The notes: generated from the sequence alone by a model not told the origin. 64,000 nt of DNA from Streptomyces olivoverticillatus (GCF_014203555.1 NZ_JACHJH010000003.1:270899-334898); one strand, 5' to 3'; positions 26,222 to 36,186 are shown, counted from the stretch's first letter. Numbers and translations are program-made.

Positions 26222-27522
26222 TCAGCCCACGGCGCGGTAGGCGGTGACGCCCGGGCCGTCCTTGGTGTGGGTGATGCCGACGTAGCCGTCTGCGATGTAG
26301 GGGGCGATCCCGGGCTGGTTCTCCTTGTCCTTCCCGCTGGCGGCGTCCAGGACGACGGGATTGCCGTTGGCCATCCCGTAGATCAGCCCGGCTCGCACCA
26401 GGCTCACCGTCGGTGCTACCCGTGTGCCGGCTGCGTCGGGCAGCCGCCACCGCTCCTGGCCGGTTTTGAGGTCGTAGGCGGCCACCTTGTGGTTCACGCT
26501 GCCGTCCACGCATACGGTGACCGCGGCGCCGTCGTAGGCGCAGTCGGAGCCGGGGGCGTCCTTGGGCAAGGTGTTGCGGATGGCACCGGTGGCTGCGTCG
26601 AGCAGGAAGTTCTGTGCGCCGTCGCCGTCCTGCACCTTCTCGTAGGTCATCACGGCATCCGGCCCCGCGGCGGAGAGCTCTTTGCCCGTCCGCGGCGACG
26701 TCCACGCATCCTTGCCGCTGGCCGCGTCCAGCCCCACAACCTGTTCGGTGTCGGAGTTCTTGCGCATCGCGACAATGCGGCCCCCGGCGACGACCGCACC
26801 CTTGCTGTAGGTTCCCGGGGCCACCCATATCCGCTGGCGGCTGGCCAGGTCGACACCGAAGAGCTGGCCGCGGGCGAAGACGACGACGGTGTCCCCGCCC
26901 CGGCCGACCACGTATGCCTCAGCCTGATCCCCGGCAGGGTACTCATCCGGCAGCGCGATCTCGGTGAACCAGGCCTTGGCGCCGGCGTTAGCGGTGTCCA
27001 CCGCCATGAGCTCCACCACATCATGGGACTTGGTGGTCCCCGCACCGGTCACGCGCGTCACCACCGCGTTCAAAACCCACGTCTTCCGCCCGAAGGGAGT
27101 GATGAGCGGCGCCTCGGCGGGGTTGTCGGACGAGAAGCCGCCGCCCACGTCCTTCAGCTTCGTCACCGCCTCGTGCTCAGAGGTGATGGTGACCGGAAAA
27201 CTCTTGGCATAGCCGCTCACCGCATCAAGTCCGTCCGGCCGCGAGATGAAAACCGCGCCGTTATGCAACGCCACCGGCATCGGGAACTGCTTCCCCATGG
27301 CGGACTTGCCCACACCCGCGGACTCCGGCAGCAAGATGCTCTGATCCAGCGAGAATCTCGTCGGCGCGGCAAAGCTCTTGGGAGACGGAGAGGCACTGGG
27401 CTTCGCCACTCCCGCTCCGCCCACCGCGCCCTTGTCACCGTCCGCGCCGCCGCCATTGCACGCGCTCAGCGTGGCCAGCGTGACGGCCACCGTGCCGAAA
27501 ACAACGACCCCCGGAGTTTCAT
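26222..27522 (-). CDS. PQQ-type beta-propeller lipoprotein, probable frameshift at the start
   Basis: A secreted lipoprotein of about 430 residues with repeated PQQ/BamB-like blades (DAVSGYAKSF, GVDLASRQRIWV, LDAASGKDAW, AYDLKTGQERWRLP, VLDAASGKD). The lipobox is TLSAC followed by an N-G-G-G linker. A good start is ATG at 27522 (MKLRG) with AGGGGG upstream, but it is out of frame with the propeller. One more G in the five-base C run (plus strand) at 27508-27512 gives MKLRGVVVFGTVAVTLATLSAC, a perfect lipoprotein signal. Without that base only a GTG at 27490 is available, and it makes a signal too short. The role is unknown, perhaps binding or scaffolding. Confidence 0.75.
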
Positions 27523-28081
27523 GAAAGCCCCCTGCTCGATCTCCGACTCAACCAAGGGAGCGTAGAGCACCCAAGCCCCAGCCCCTCCAACAGGCAAGTA
27601 GACCCGGAGCAGGACACGCTCCTCTCCAGGTACCGCCTGGACTGTGCAGGCACGGCGAGGCGGGGGCCCGGCGCCCCCGCACGAGCTACTGCGCCCGTGT
27701 GCGAACTGCTCCTCTGGGGATCCTTCATACAGGTGCAGGAGGGTCGGACCGCGGTGCGGGGAGCAGGAAGCTCCTTCACCGCCGCGAACCGCCTGGCAGA
27801 AGTCTCGCATGGGGGAGCCGACCATCCTAAACCGGTCCCATTACGCCCAACCGGGCCGCAGAACGCCCGCTGCGCCATCGAGTGGGCTGACGAGAACCGG
27901 ATTCGTCACAACGGTCGGCCGACCTCGCCCTCGTGGCCGTCCCGCAGTCCCTCCAGACTGAGTCCCCACCCGATTCGAGTGCGCGCAGCAGTCCGGCGTT
28001 TCCCCGGACGGCGGTTGAAATCCAGGACCTCGTGCGCCGACGGCTGACGCGGACCCGGAAGACACGACTCCGCACTGTTCA
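27523..28081. other. Gene-free region
   Basis: About 560 bases. It must contain the promoter of the leftward lipoprotein gene. I see no supported gene. The open frames on both strands are Arg/Pro/Ser-rich. Confidence 0.35.
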
Positions 28082-28146
28082 CCGCGCTCGGCACCTACAA
28101 GGCCACCCGCCACCTCGTCGCCGCCGACTTCGCGGAGTGCGCATAG

Positions 28147-28971
28147 ACCAACTGCACGGCGCAGCAAACGACCCAGACCAGCAACGCGAACAGCACGGAG
28201 AAGCCCACGACCAGCCGGCAGCGCACCGCCACAGACCTCCCCGCAGGCACCCGCGTCATGTCCTCCGAGGGGCGACGGTGAACCGTCAACGGGCACGACA
28301 TCGGACGCGTCGCCAACACCGATCACCCGAACTACGGCCGCGAGTACGTCGGCGTCAGCTGGGACGCAGTCGAGGGCGACAAGGGATGCAACCGACGCAG
28401 CCGCCCCTTCGTCGACGAGCTGACGATCACCGCCCCACCGGAGAGCCCTCGCCTCGGTGAGCGAGTCACCTACAAGTCCGGACGTCACACGGTGAACGCC
28501 ATGGTCACCCGGCTCATGAACGAAGCTGGGCAGGTAAGCGTCGTGGCCGACGGAGACCGGACGGGGAGCATCCACTACGTTCGCGTTGCACCCGGATTGC
28601 TGACCGTGCAGGCGCTGGACATCGACAGTCTCCACGCCGCCGCCCTCTACGAGAACCAACTGCGCACCCACTTCATCGCCGAAGACGCCCGTCAGGGCGA
28701 GACCGTCATGGCCCATGAGATCGAGCACCAAGGCGAGCCCCACCCGCAGTCGGCCGACGAGGCCCCCACGCTCTTGACCGTCGAGGACGTCGCCCGCCGC
28801 CTGGCAGAGATCGCCCACCACCAGCACGACGACGAAGCCGCCCACAGCCTGGAGGACCAGCTCCACGCCGACGTGCTCCGTACCATCGCGGCCGGCGCAC
28901 CCGACGCCGAGTTCCTCGCCGCGGCCGCCTTGCGAAGCGGGACCGTCAACTTCGCCCGCTGGACCGCCTGA
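28147..28971 (+). pseudogene. Hypothetical protein gene with premature stop
   Basis: One frame is collinear from about 28147 to 28971, except for a TGA at 28279-28281 (...MSSEGRR, stop, TVNGHDIGRVANTDHPNYGR). After the stop it continues with VGVSWDAVEGDKG, LGERVTYKSGRHTVNAMVTR and an acidic, His-rich helical end (DVARRLAEIAHHQHDDEAAH, FLAAAALRSGTVNFARW). A truncated form could start at GTG 28492 (159 residues). Just upstream, a short tail (ALGTYKATRHLVAADFAECA, stop at 28144) looks like the end of another lost gene. The family is not recognised, and the style resembles plasmid- or phage-borne actinobacterial genes. Confidence 0.5.
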
Positions 28972-29455
28972 GCCTCGCCCGGCGGCCACCCGTCGCCGGG
29001 CCCCACCGAGGAGCCCTCATGCGACTCTTCTGGCCCAACCTGACCTGGCGCAAGGCCAAATAGCCAAGCAGGTCATACCGCGCAACGAGCAGTGACGGCG
29101 CATGGGAGTGCAACCTCGACCACGGCGGCAGGAGTTGGCGCCTCCAAGGCCGGCAAGGCCGTGACCTCGCCATCTGGGCGACCGCAACAGCGCTGACAAG
29201 CTCCAGAGTCTCGCCGACGACCATGCCGCCGCCCCATGCCAAGCCGTAGACCGACTTCCGGCCCCAGAAGTGACCCCAAGACGAACAGCTGCAGTTCGCC
29301 GACGGGAGACAGCCAGGGTGCACAGCGGGACGCCTTGCGGCCGATGACGCAGAGTTGCCGATACCGGACACATCGCCATTTCGGTCATGGACATGCCTGA
29401 CTTTCACCGCTAACCTCTCCTGGTTCACACCAAGTACGCACATCAGGGGAACTAC
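28972..29455. other. Region without a supported gene; 14-codon ORF at 29019
   Basis: A well-placed GAGGAG precedes an ATG at 29019 that opens a 14-residue frame (MRLFWPNLTWRKAK, stop at 29063). It is either a micropeptide or the start of a lost gene. The rest, to the nuclease gene, shows nothing I recognise and should contain that gene's promoter. Confidence 0.35.
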
Positions 29456-31705
29456 GTGCGCAAGAGACCCAGACTCCTCGCAGGAGTCGCAGTAGTCATA
29501 GGCGCGCTGCTCGCGTCGACGCCCGCACAAGCCGCGCAAGGCACTAGTAAGACCTACAAAACGGTGTTCACGGCAGTCGATGGTGCCGGACCGGACGCAA
29601 AACCGGTAACCAAGCCATCGCGCCAAATACCCAAGTCGCTGGAAGACCGCCGTCGGGCCGTCAAATCAGCACCCGAGAGCCCAGAGGAAGTAGAGAAAAG
29701 GCGCCTCAGCCTCATTCGGCAGTCAAAGCGGAAGGGAATTTACACACCCGACAGTAATAGCCCTCAATTTTGCCACAATTCGCTGAGTGGCAGCCAGAAA
29801 GAGATGCACAAAGCAGTGGACCATTGGCGATACTGCGACATCCAACGCTACACGGTGGAATACAAAGAGTGCGAGAATGGAAAGTGCACAACCGTTGGAA
29901 AAATAAACTTTCGAGGGACGCTCGCAGGTACTGGCCAGCAAGGACTGAACGAATCGGATCGCCAGCTCCATTTCGAGGCACTGCTGGATGACCCCCGGGA
30001 CTATGGCGCAGATCCCCGCCTCATGACGAAACCGCTGACGCTGGGCATGGTGTGTGCCGTAATAAAACCACGCGGCGCCGAGCCATGCCAACATGGCGGA
30101 AGTAATGGGCGATCCGATTCCATCGAGAAATGGATCGCGAACGGCTACGCCCGGTGGGATTTTAAGTTTCCGGCCGACTCCCTCACCGATCGAGACAAGC
30201 TAACACACATAGACTTCAATCTGATCGGAAGTCCTGGGGCGGCGGTGCCGGCTGAGGGATCCTGGGAGTCTAGCTCCGGCGGAGCCTGATGCGACTCAGC
30301 TCCATACATGCTGGAGCCTGTAGCCAGGAATACTTTCGGATGTGTATTTGATCAGGTGGCATCGATCTTCACGTTCAAATCGACGCCAGAGACCAAGGAA
30401 TCAGCGAAACACATTTGGGAAGCACAGTACTACCCAGACCTTACACTCCCGCCGGCAAAGGTAAAGGACATTCCCGGGAGTATTGAATCAAGGAGGCCTC
30501 TGAATCGTCTATACGGGAAGAAAGAGAACGAATATAATCGAGCTAAGAGTGTCGCTGCATGCGGGAAGTGGTACGGCAAAGGCTACTCTTCCCAAAACGG
30601 CGGACAGGAGTGTGACGAATACCCATTCGCGTCCACTTATGAGGGATCCTGGACTGCCGACCAAAACCCCAAAGCTGGGTCTCACTTTTCTGTGAGGACC
30701 ATCCCAAGCGCGGATAATCGAAAGGGCGGTAGCGACCTCGAAGAGTTCTATCGCGACAATCGAATCCTCGACCATGATGCTTTCTACGTCAAGGTCGTCA
30801 AGGAAGACGGCACTGATATGGCGCTTCCGGCTCCGCCTGTCCCGTCGCGGAAGAACCATGAGCCCATGGGCGACTTGAACGGTGACGGCAATGCAGACCT
30901 CATCGCAATCGACAGTGACGGCACGGGAAAGCTCCGCTTTTACGCAGGGCGGGGTGACGGATCACTCGCAGATCCGAAGCAAATCGGCAACGGAGGGTGG
31001 GCCCACGCGGCGATCACCCACGGCGGAGACTTCAATGGCGACGGCAATCAAGACGTAGTGGCACGCGTCGGAAGCGAACTCCGCCTATACCCTGGCAACG
31101 GCGACGGCACGGTAGGTGCGCCGCAGGTCTTCAAGGGGAACGGCGCCGGCTGGGACCCCTCCATCACCAAAATAATCACTGTCGATGATGCCACTGGAGA
31201 CGACTATCCAGACGTGATAGCCATCTCCAACAACAAGCTCTGGCTCTACCCCGGCGACCCCGACAACAAGCCGGGCCTGAAATCGCCTATCCAAATCGGC
31301 GGAGCGGGCTGGGATAAGTTCGACCTCATCGCCCTCGACGACGTCGATGGAGACGGCTACTCAGATCTGGGAGCACGGAACCGGAACGACGGAATGTCGT
31401 ACTTCTACCCTGGCCCACTCAATCATGACCTTTCTCAGCGAACCCCGATGATCCGCGAGCAAAGCGGAGATAGGGCCACGACAAGGCTCTATGACGGAGT
31501 CAATTTGCCCTTCATTACTTCCGCCCACGACAGCGACGGTAACGGCAGGATGGATATGTGGGGAATCGGAATGATGGGCAGAGGGAAGCTTAATTTCATC
31601 ATGGATGATCCAAAAGTCGACAAAAACCCTCAGGGTGACTTCCCGTGGATCAGTCGGAGTAAGGAAGTCGGTAATGGCTTTAATGGCATTCTAGCCATCG
31701 GCTGA
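29456..31705 (+). pseudogene. Secreted NucA/NucB-type DNase with FG-GAP repeats, split by an in-frame TGA
   Basis: A signal peptide (RKRPRLLAGVAVVIGALLAS...AQA) opens a frame that stops at TGA 30287-30289, but the same frame continues (CDSAPYMLEPVARN...) to 31705. Across the stop it matches one Streptomyces-type architecture: an N-terminal domain with paired cysteines, then a NucA/NucB nuclease domain (ECDEYPFASTYEGS, IPSADNRKGGSDLEEFYRDN), then five FG-GAP/VCBS calcium-loop repeats (GDLNGDGNADL, GDFNGDGNQDVV, DVDGDGYSDLG and others). In relatives this position reads RCD, so CGA to TGA is likely. The second half could start at ATG 30308 but would lack a signal peptide. Codon use is less GC-biased than in neighbouring regions, which suggests transfer. 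Confidence 0.7.
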
Positions 31706-31770
31706 GTCGAGCCCGAAGCGCCATCTGCCGATTTGCGCTGAAAATTAGATTCCTATCTCTAGGAGTGTGT

Positions 31771-32265
31771 TTGAGTAGCATGCAAGTTCTAGCCTCAGCT
31801 GAATTTCGCCCCATTCTCTACCACGGCACGATCGAGGTTGGGCCTATCTGGTTCCGCCAGCGCCCTGAAAACGATAAGCATGTGGAAGGCCACGGGGATG
31901 GGTTGCGGCTTAACAGCTACGATCCCACCTTGTATCCAGAGGTGCGCCTGGAGCATATCTCTGGAAACCCGCACGGCTTGCCCCCCGGAAACTGGGACTA
32001 CTCCCAGATAATCTCTCGTGTCACAGTCAAGGCCCCCGTGCAAGTGCTGAGCATGTTCGGCCAGAGCCATGGAGCACTTCCTCTGCCAGCCGGGCTGTAC
32101 GACATGAGGATCCTCCTGCGACGCGATGAAATCGCAATCGAAGAGGACGACGAGCCCGACGAGTTCATCGACGACTTCGATGACGAAGAACTGGACATTT
32201 CCCCCGGGGACCCTGTCGAGCACTGGCTCATCCAGTTCTGGCCCGCCACCCAACCGACTGACTGA
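31771..32265 (+). CDS. Acidic protein downstream of the nuclease, possible ComJ/Nin-like inhibitor
   Basis: A cytoplasmic protein of 164 residues. AGGAG at 31761-31765 points to the TTG at 31771 as start, and a GTG at 31765 overlaps that site. The layout is beta-rich: FRPILYHGTIEVGPIWF, VTVKAPVQVLSMFGQS, LPLPAGLYDMRILL and a final EHWLIQFWP strand. A very acidic loop (IEEDDEPDEFIDDFDDEELD) lies before the last strand. In Bacillus, the NucA nuclease is paired with the inhibitor ComJ (Nin), which has a similar K/VTVPF...LPKGDY...strand order as I recall. Position right after a NucA/NucB gene supports an immunity role. The similarity is weak and needs a profile search. Confidence 0.55.
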   Translation: MSSMQVLASAEFRPILYHGTIEVGPIWFRQRPENDKHVEGHGDGLRLNSYDPTLYPEVRLEHISGNPHGLPPGNWDYSQIISRVTVKAPVQVLSMFGQSHGALPLPAGLYDMRILLRRDEIAIEEDDEPDEFIDDFDDEELDISPGDPVEHWLIQFWPATQPTD

Positions 32266-32266
32266 G

Positions 32267-32693
32267 TCAGGTTCTCTGAGAGTTGTTGGGCACTGTGAGC
32301 CCCCTGACCTGTCCTTGGGCGGGGGGCTCACTGCCACTGATCTGATCGAGTGTGGTCGCCGCGACCGGCTTGCAGACCTTCGCGAACGCGTGGCCGGCGT
32401 CATCGTCGCTGGCCATCTCCTCCTGGTGAGAGGGTTCTGCGCCCAGGGCGATCGCGGTGTCCCGGGCGCCCCTCATGACGACTTGCACCATACCCATGGA
32501 TGCCTGCCTCATCCCCGAGGCAACGAGGTGCATTCTGTCCCCCACCGAGCATGACCACACGATCGCCTCGACGCCCTTGCTCCTGGGAGCCGCATCTGGA
32601 TCTCGTCCCCCCTCGCGAGCGTGGCTATCGGAGACTGCGGCAGCACTTGATGAAGTGGCGGCCAAGGCGGGGTTCCTCCAAGGTCGCCCCTGG
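32267..32693 (-). pseudogene. Possible 3' part of a gene cut by the IS3 element
   Basis: The minus frame ending at 32267 has plausible protein content (VEAIVWSCSVGDRMHLVASG, GMVQVVMRGARDTAIALGAE, EEMASDDDAGHAFAKV) and runs upstream into the IS3 end at 32694. If real, its start was lost to the insertion. No family is recognised, and it could be chance. Confidence 0.28.
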
Positions 32694-32733
32694 TGAGCTT
32701 GTTCCGCTTTGGCGGACACCATCGGTGTGGTGG

Positions 32734-33603
32734 TCAGGCCGCGAGGGCGGCCTCGTAGGCGGCGGGACTGCGGTAGCCGAGACTGCTGTGCATTCTGCGG
32801 AGGTTGTACCAGCTTTCGATCCACTCGAAGATCGCGGCGCGCGCAGCTGCCCGGCTGGGCCAGGGCCGGTCGCAGGGAAGTTCGCTCTTCAGGGTGGCGA
32901 AGAACGACTCGGCAAGGGCGTTGTCCCAGCATTGCCCGGTGCGGCCGACCGACAGCCGGATGTCGAACTCGTGGGCCAGTGAGGCGAATTCACGGCTGGT
33001 GTACTGGCAGCCGCGGTCAGAATGGAAGACCACTGCGGATGCCGGGCGACGCTGGGTGCAGGCCGTGCGCAGTGCGTCGGTGACCAGTTCGGTGCGCAGG
33101 TGATCGGCGGTGGCCCAGCCGACGACGCGCCGGGAGGCGATGTCGATGACCGTGGCCAGGTAGAGCCAGCCCTCCTCGGTCGCGATGTAAGTGATGTCGC
33201 CGCACCACCGCGTGTCGAGGGCGGGGCAGGGCCGGAAGTCACGACCCACAAGGTCAGGCCGGGCAGCTGCCTGCGGGTCGGGAACCGTGGTGCGGTGGTA
33301 CCGCCTGAGGTGTCGGCCGGCCAGGCCGGCAGACCTTATGAGCCGGGCGACGCGGCGGCGGCCGCAGACGGTGCCCTCGTGCTGGAGGGCGGCGTGGACG
33401 CGCGGGGCTCCGTAGGTGCCACGTGATGCCGCGTGGACTTCCGTGATCCGCTCGGTCAGTTCCGCGTCGCGGACCGCACGGGGCCCGGGCGTGCCGGTGC
33501 GGCGGGCATAGAAGGCGGCTCGGGAGACCTTGAGCAGCTCACAGGCGCGTTGGACGCTGTGACCCGCCTGCTTCTCCGCCTCGATGAACGGGTGCACGTT
33601 CAC
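32734..33603 (-). CDS. IS3-family transposase OrfB
   Basis: A 289-residue integrase-type (rve) transposase. The HTH_21 region (ELTERITEVHAASRGTYGAP) is followed by the DDE core: WCGDITYIATEEGWLYLATV, VVFHSDRGCQYTS and NALAESFFATLKSE. It ends HSSLGYRSPAAYE. The start overlaps the orfA stop by four bases (GTGA). A fused OrfAB is usually made by frameshifting, but an obvious slippery run is not visible here. Confidence 0.92.
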   Translation of the reverse strand: MNVHPFIEAEKQAGHSVQRACELLKVSRAAFYARRTGTPGPRAVRDAELTERITEVHAASRGTYGAPRVHAALQHEGTVCGRRRVARLIRSAGLAGRHLRRYHRTTVPDPQAAARPDLVGRDFRPCPALDTRWCGDITYIATEEGWLYLATVIDIASRRVVGWATADHLRTELVTDALRTACTQRRPASAVVFHSDRGCQYTSREFASLAHEFDIRLSVGRTGQCWDNALAESFFATLKSELPCDRPWPSRAAARAAIFEWIESWYNLRRMHSSLGYRSPAAYEAALAA

Positions 33604-33917
33604 CGGGTCTCCACAGCGAAGAAAGCCGTCGCACGCTTGAGGATCTCCACGTCCTCCCGAAGCCTGCGGTTCTCCCGCCGCAGCCGGGCCAGTTCCTCCT
33701 TCTCGGCACTGGTCAGCCCGTCCCGCTCGCCGGCATCGGTCTCGGCCTGCTGGACCCAGAACCGCACGGCGGTCTCCGTCAGGTCGAAGTCCTTGGCGAC
33801 CTGGCCGATCGAGCGTTCACCCCGCTGGCAGAGCTCGACGATCTCGGCCTTGAACTCCGGCGTGAACGAGCGGCGAGGACGCGGCTTCTTCTTCCCCATG
33901 CTCTCCATGGTGGACAT
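33600..33917 (-). CDS. IS3-family OrfA (HTH)
   Basis: A 105-residue protein with the classic IS3 OrfA layout: RRSFTPEFKAEIVELCQRGE, the helix-turn-helix SIGQVAKDFDLTETAVRFWV, then a leucine-zipper-like EKEELARLRRENRRLREDVE and EILKRATAFFA. It lies directly upstream of orfB on the minus strand. Confidence 0.92.
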   Translation of the reverse strand: MSTMESMGKKKPRPRRSFTPEFKAEIVELCQRGERSIGQVAKDFDLTETAVRFWVQQAETDAGERDGLTSAEKEELARLRRENRRLREDVEILKRATAFFAVETR

Positions 33918-33995
33918 CCTTCCGGGGCCAGAGCCCCTGATCTCGGATGTCCGTCAAACCGAATCAAGCCCAGAAGACCTCCTACTCACCCCGCG

Positions 33996-34560
33996 TCAGG
34001 CCCCAGCCCCCTGCCCCAGTGAGCGCTCTGCCGAGGTGCTGTCGGGCACGGTCACGCGTCGGCGTCGCCGGGTGTGACGGCGCGCAGGGGAGCAGCGGCC
34101 GGTGTCGTCGAGCTGGGCGAGCTCGCGCTCGAAGCCCATCAGCAGCGCGAGCCGGTCCTCCGACGCCTTCGCGCGCTCGGCGAGATGCTCGTTCAGCTTC
34201 GTGCGGGTGCGAGACCCCGAGCCGGAGAGAGTCTGGTCGAAGAGCCGGGCCACCGAGTCCAGGACATCAGCGGCGGACTGGTGAGCAGCGTCAGCAGGAT
34301 CGGGTGGCGCCGGTTCGCTCGCTCGGCAGGACGGACAGGTCGAGGGTGTCGGCGTCCAGCCCGAGCAGGAACCGCAGCCTACCCACCTCGCTCTTCACGC
34401 TCGCCGGTAACGCCCGAACCAGTCCGGTCACCAGCCAGTGCAAGTGCGCGACGACCGCAGCTTCGGGTCCACGGCCAGCAGGCCGTCCAGACCACTGGTC
34501 CGCTCGCCGGTCAGCATATGCGCAAGCCGGACAGCAGGAACTCCTCCAGCGCCTTTCACT
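33996..34560 (-). pseudogene. Degraded Tn3-family transposase (DUF4158 region)
   Basis: Three minus-strand frames carry consecutive pieces of the N-terminal DUF4158 domain of a TnpA: MLTGERTSGLDGLLAVDPKL, then HLHWLVTGLVRALPASVKSE and LDADTLDLSVLPSERT, then VARLFDQTLSGSGSRTRTKL with NEHLAERAKASEDRLALLMG. Several frameshifts separate them, and the catalytic part is missing. It is a relic. The 34561-34869 stretch beyond it shows nothing I can assign. Confidence 0.6.
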
Positions 34561-34869
34561 CCGGCGACTTCGCCGCCCGCCACCCCAGGGCTGCGCGACT
34601 TCGCCGAGGTGCTGCGCCGCTCCCGCTTCGCCTCCGCCGCGTCAGCCGCCGCCCTGCGGGGTGAGATCGACGCATGGTGCGCGCTCCCGGCGCATCAGCG
34701 CCTGGCCCTCTCGTCAGGCCCCTCCCGGGGTGCCAGGATTCCGGGCCATGAGCACTCGGCGAGCGCAGCGTATGGCGGATCACTGGTGGTGGCGGCCCGG
34801 GTGGAGGGAGAGCCTGCCGCCGCTCGTCTTCGTATTCGCCGACACCACGGCCGCGAAGGGCCTACCCGG

Positions 34870-35065
34870 CACCCGCCCGGCGACGACCCCGGCCCCGCGG
34901 CGGGTCGCCGATCATGGTGACGGTCTTGCCGGGCTCGACCCAGCCCATGTGGGCGGCGTGGTAGCCGGTGAGGTGAACGTTCCTCAGTGCGAGCAGCGAC
35001 GGCAGGCGTGCCGTGTCGACGTCCGCGGGGATCTTCACCAGGATGCCGTCCGCACCCGGTCGGTC
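34870..35065 (-). pseudogene. Fragment of a zinc-type alcohol dehydrogenase
   Basis: The minus frame has ADGILVKIPADVDTARLPSL, LALRNVHLTGYHAAHMGWVE and PGKTVTMIGD, which follows the pattern of the middle of a zinc-containing MDR dehydrogenase just before and into the Rossmann domain (GYHAA...V.PG.TV.V.GDG). The glycine motif is lost and the frame ends soon after. It is a gene fragment among other debris. Confidence 0.4.
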
Positions 35066-35336
35066 AGCCCGGCCAGGTCGTCGGAGGCGTGCAGCCACAG
35101 CCGGGCGGTGTTCGCGGTGTCGGGGACGATGAGTGTCTGGTCGGCGCCGACCGTGCGGGCCGGCGCGGTCGCCGTGTGCTGCAGCTGCTCCGCTGCGGGT
35201 AGCGGGTCGTCTCACCTCGTCTCACACATCTCTCACAAACGAGAGCGCACAAGCGCACGCAAGAACCTCTGACCTGGACCTTCGCTGTCGCCACGGACCA
35301 CGGCGGACCAGGTGGACATTGCCTAGGCTAGGGAGC

Positions 35337-35636
35337 ATGACCTACGAGATTCCTGTGACGCAAGCCCGGGCCGAGCTGGCGGACCTGATCAACCGCGTCG
35401 TCTATGGCGGGGAGCGGGTGGTCGTCACCCGCCACGGGAAGCCGCTGGTCGCCCTGGTGTCCGCCGCCGACCTGCAGCGACTGGAGGAGAGTGCGGCGGG
35501 CGAGGAGGCGGCGGACGAGCCGGTGATCACCACGGTGTCCGCGGTGCGCCCGATGTCCTCGTCCGCGCCTGGCGAACACCGCCGCTTCGGCATCGCGGCC
35601 GAGCACCGAGACCCCGGACGGCCGTCGCGCCCCTGA
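35337..35636 (+). CDS. Phd/YefM-family antitoxin, no partner toxin
   Basis: A 99-residue protein from the ATG at 35337 (GGGAG upstream). Residues 1-50 are a Phd/YefM antitoxin DNA-binding fold: MTYEIPVTQARAELADLINR, VVYGGERVVVTRHGKPLVAL, VSAADLQRLEE. The tail is long, Ala/Glu-rich and unlike the usual toxin-binding helix. No toxin gene (RelE, ParE or Doc type) follows in the 230 bases before ureA or precedes it, so it is an orphan, perhaps acting as a plain regulator or a leftover. Confidence 0.8.
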   Translation: MTYEIPVTQARAELADLINRVVYGGERVVVTRHGKPLVALVSAADLQRLEESAAGEEAADEPVITTVSAVRPMSSSAPGEHRRFGIAAEHRDPGRPSRP

Positions 35637-35869
35637 CGCCCGGCGGGCGGCCGCGCGCCCTGCCGGCCGCTCCGTCGCCGGCCGCTCCGTCCCGCCCCGG
35701 GAGCTCTGGCTATGACAGCGCAAAGAGTCAGTTAACGCGTTGGAAAAGGTTGCGCTCTAATCTGCAATCACTGGCCACCCGGTGAAGAACCCCAGGTCAA
35801 CCCTGTGTTGAACTCTGGTTAGGTTCCCGCTGCGTTCAGGCTGCAAGGGACGACAGTGAGGTGGGACGC

Positions 35870-36172
<303 letters not shown>

Positions 36173-36186
36173 CGAGGGATACGCCG

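Larger units (their letters stand above)
32694..33972. mobile_element. IS3-family insertion sequence
   Basis: Imperfect inverted repeats of 25 bases are visible at 32694-32718 and 33948-33972 (ends TGAGCTTG/TGGGCTTG and a shared GGACA inner end). They enclose orfA and orfB on the minus strand. The length is 1279 bp. No clear target duplication is seen. Confidence 0.8.

Noticed and set aside
13380..30289. UGA recoding (tryptophan or selenocysteine) as an explanation of the three in-frame TGA codons
   Set aside because: The expected residues differ (Trp, uncertain, Arg), no recoding structure is evident, and TGA is used as a normal stop throughout. Nonsense mutations are simpler.
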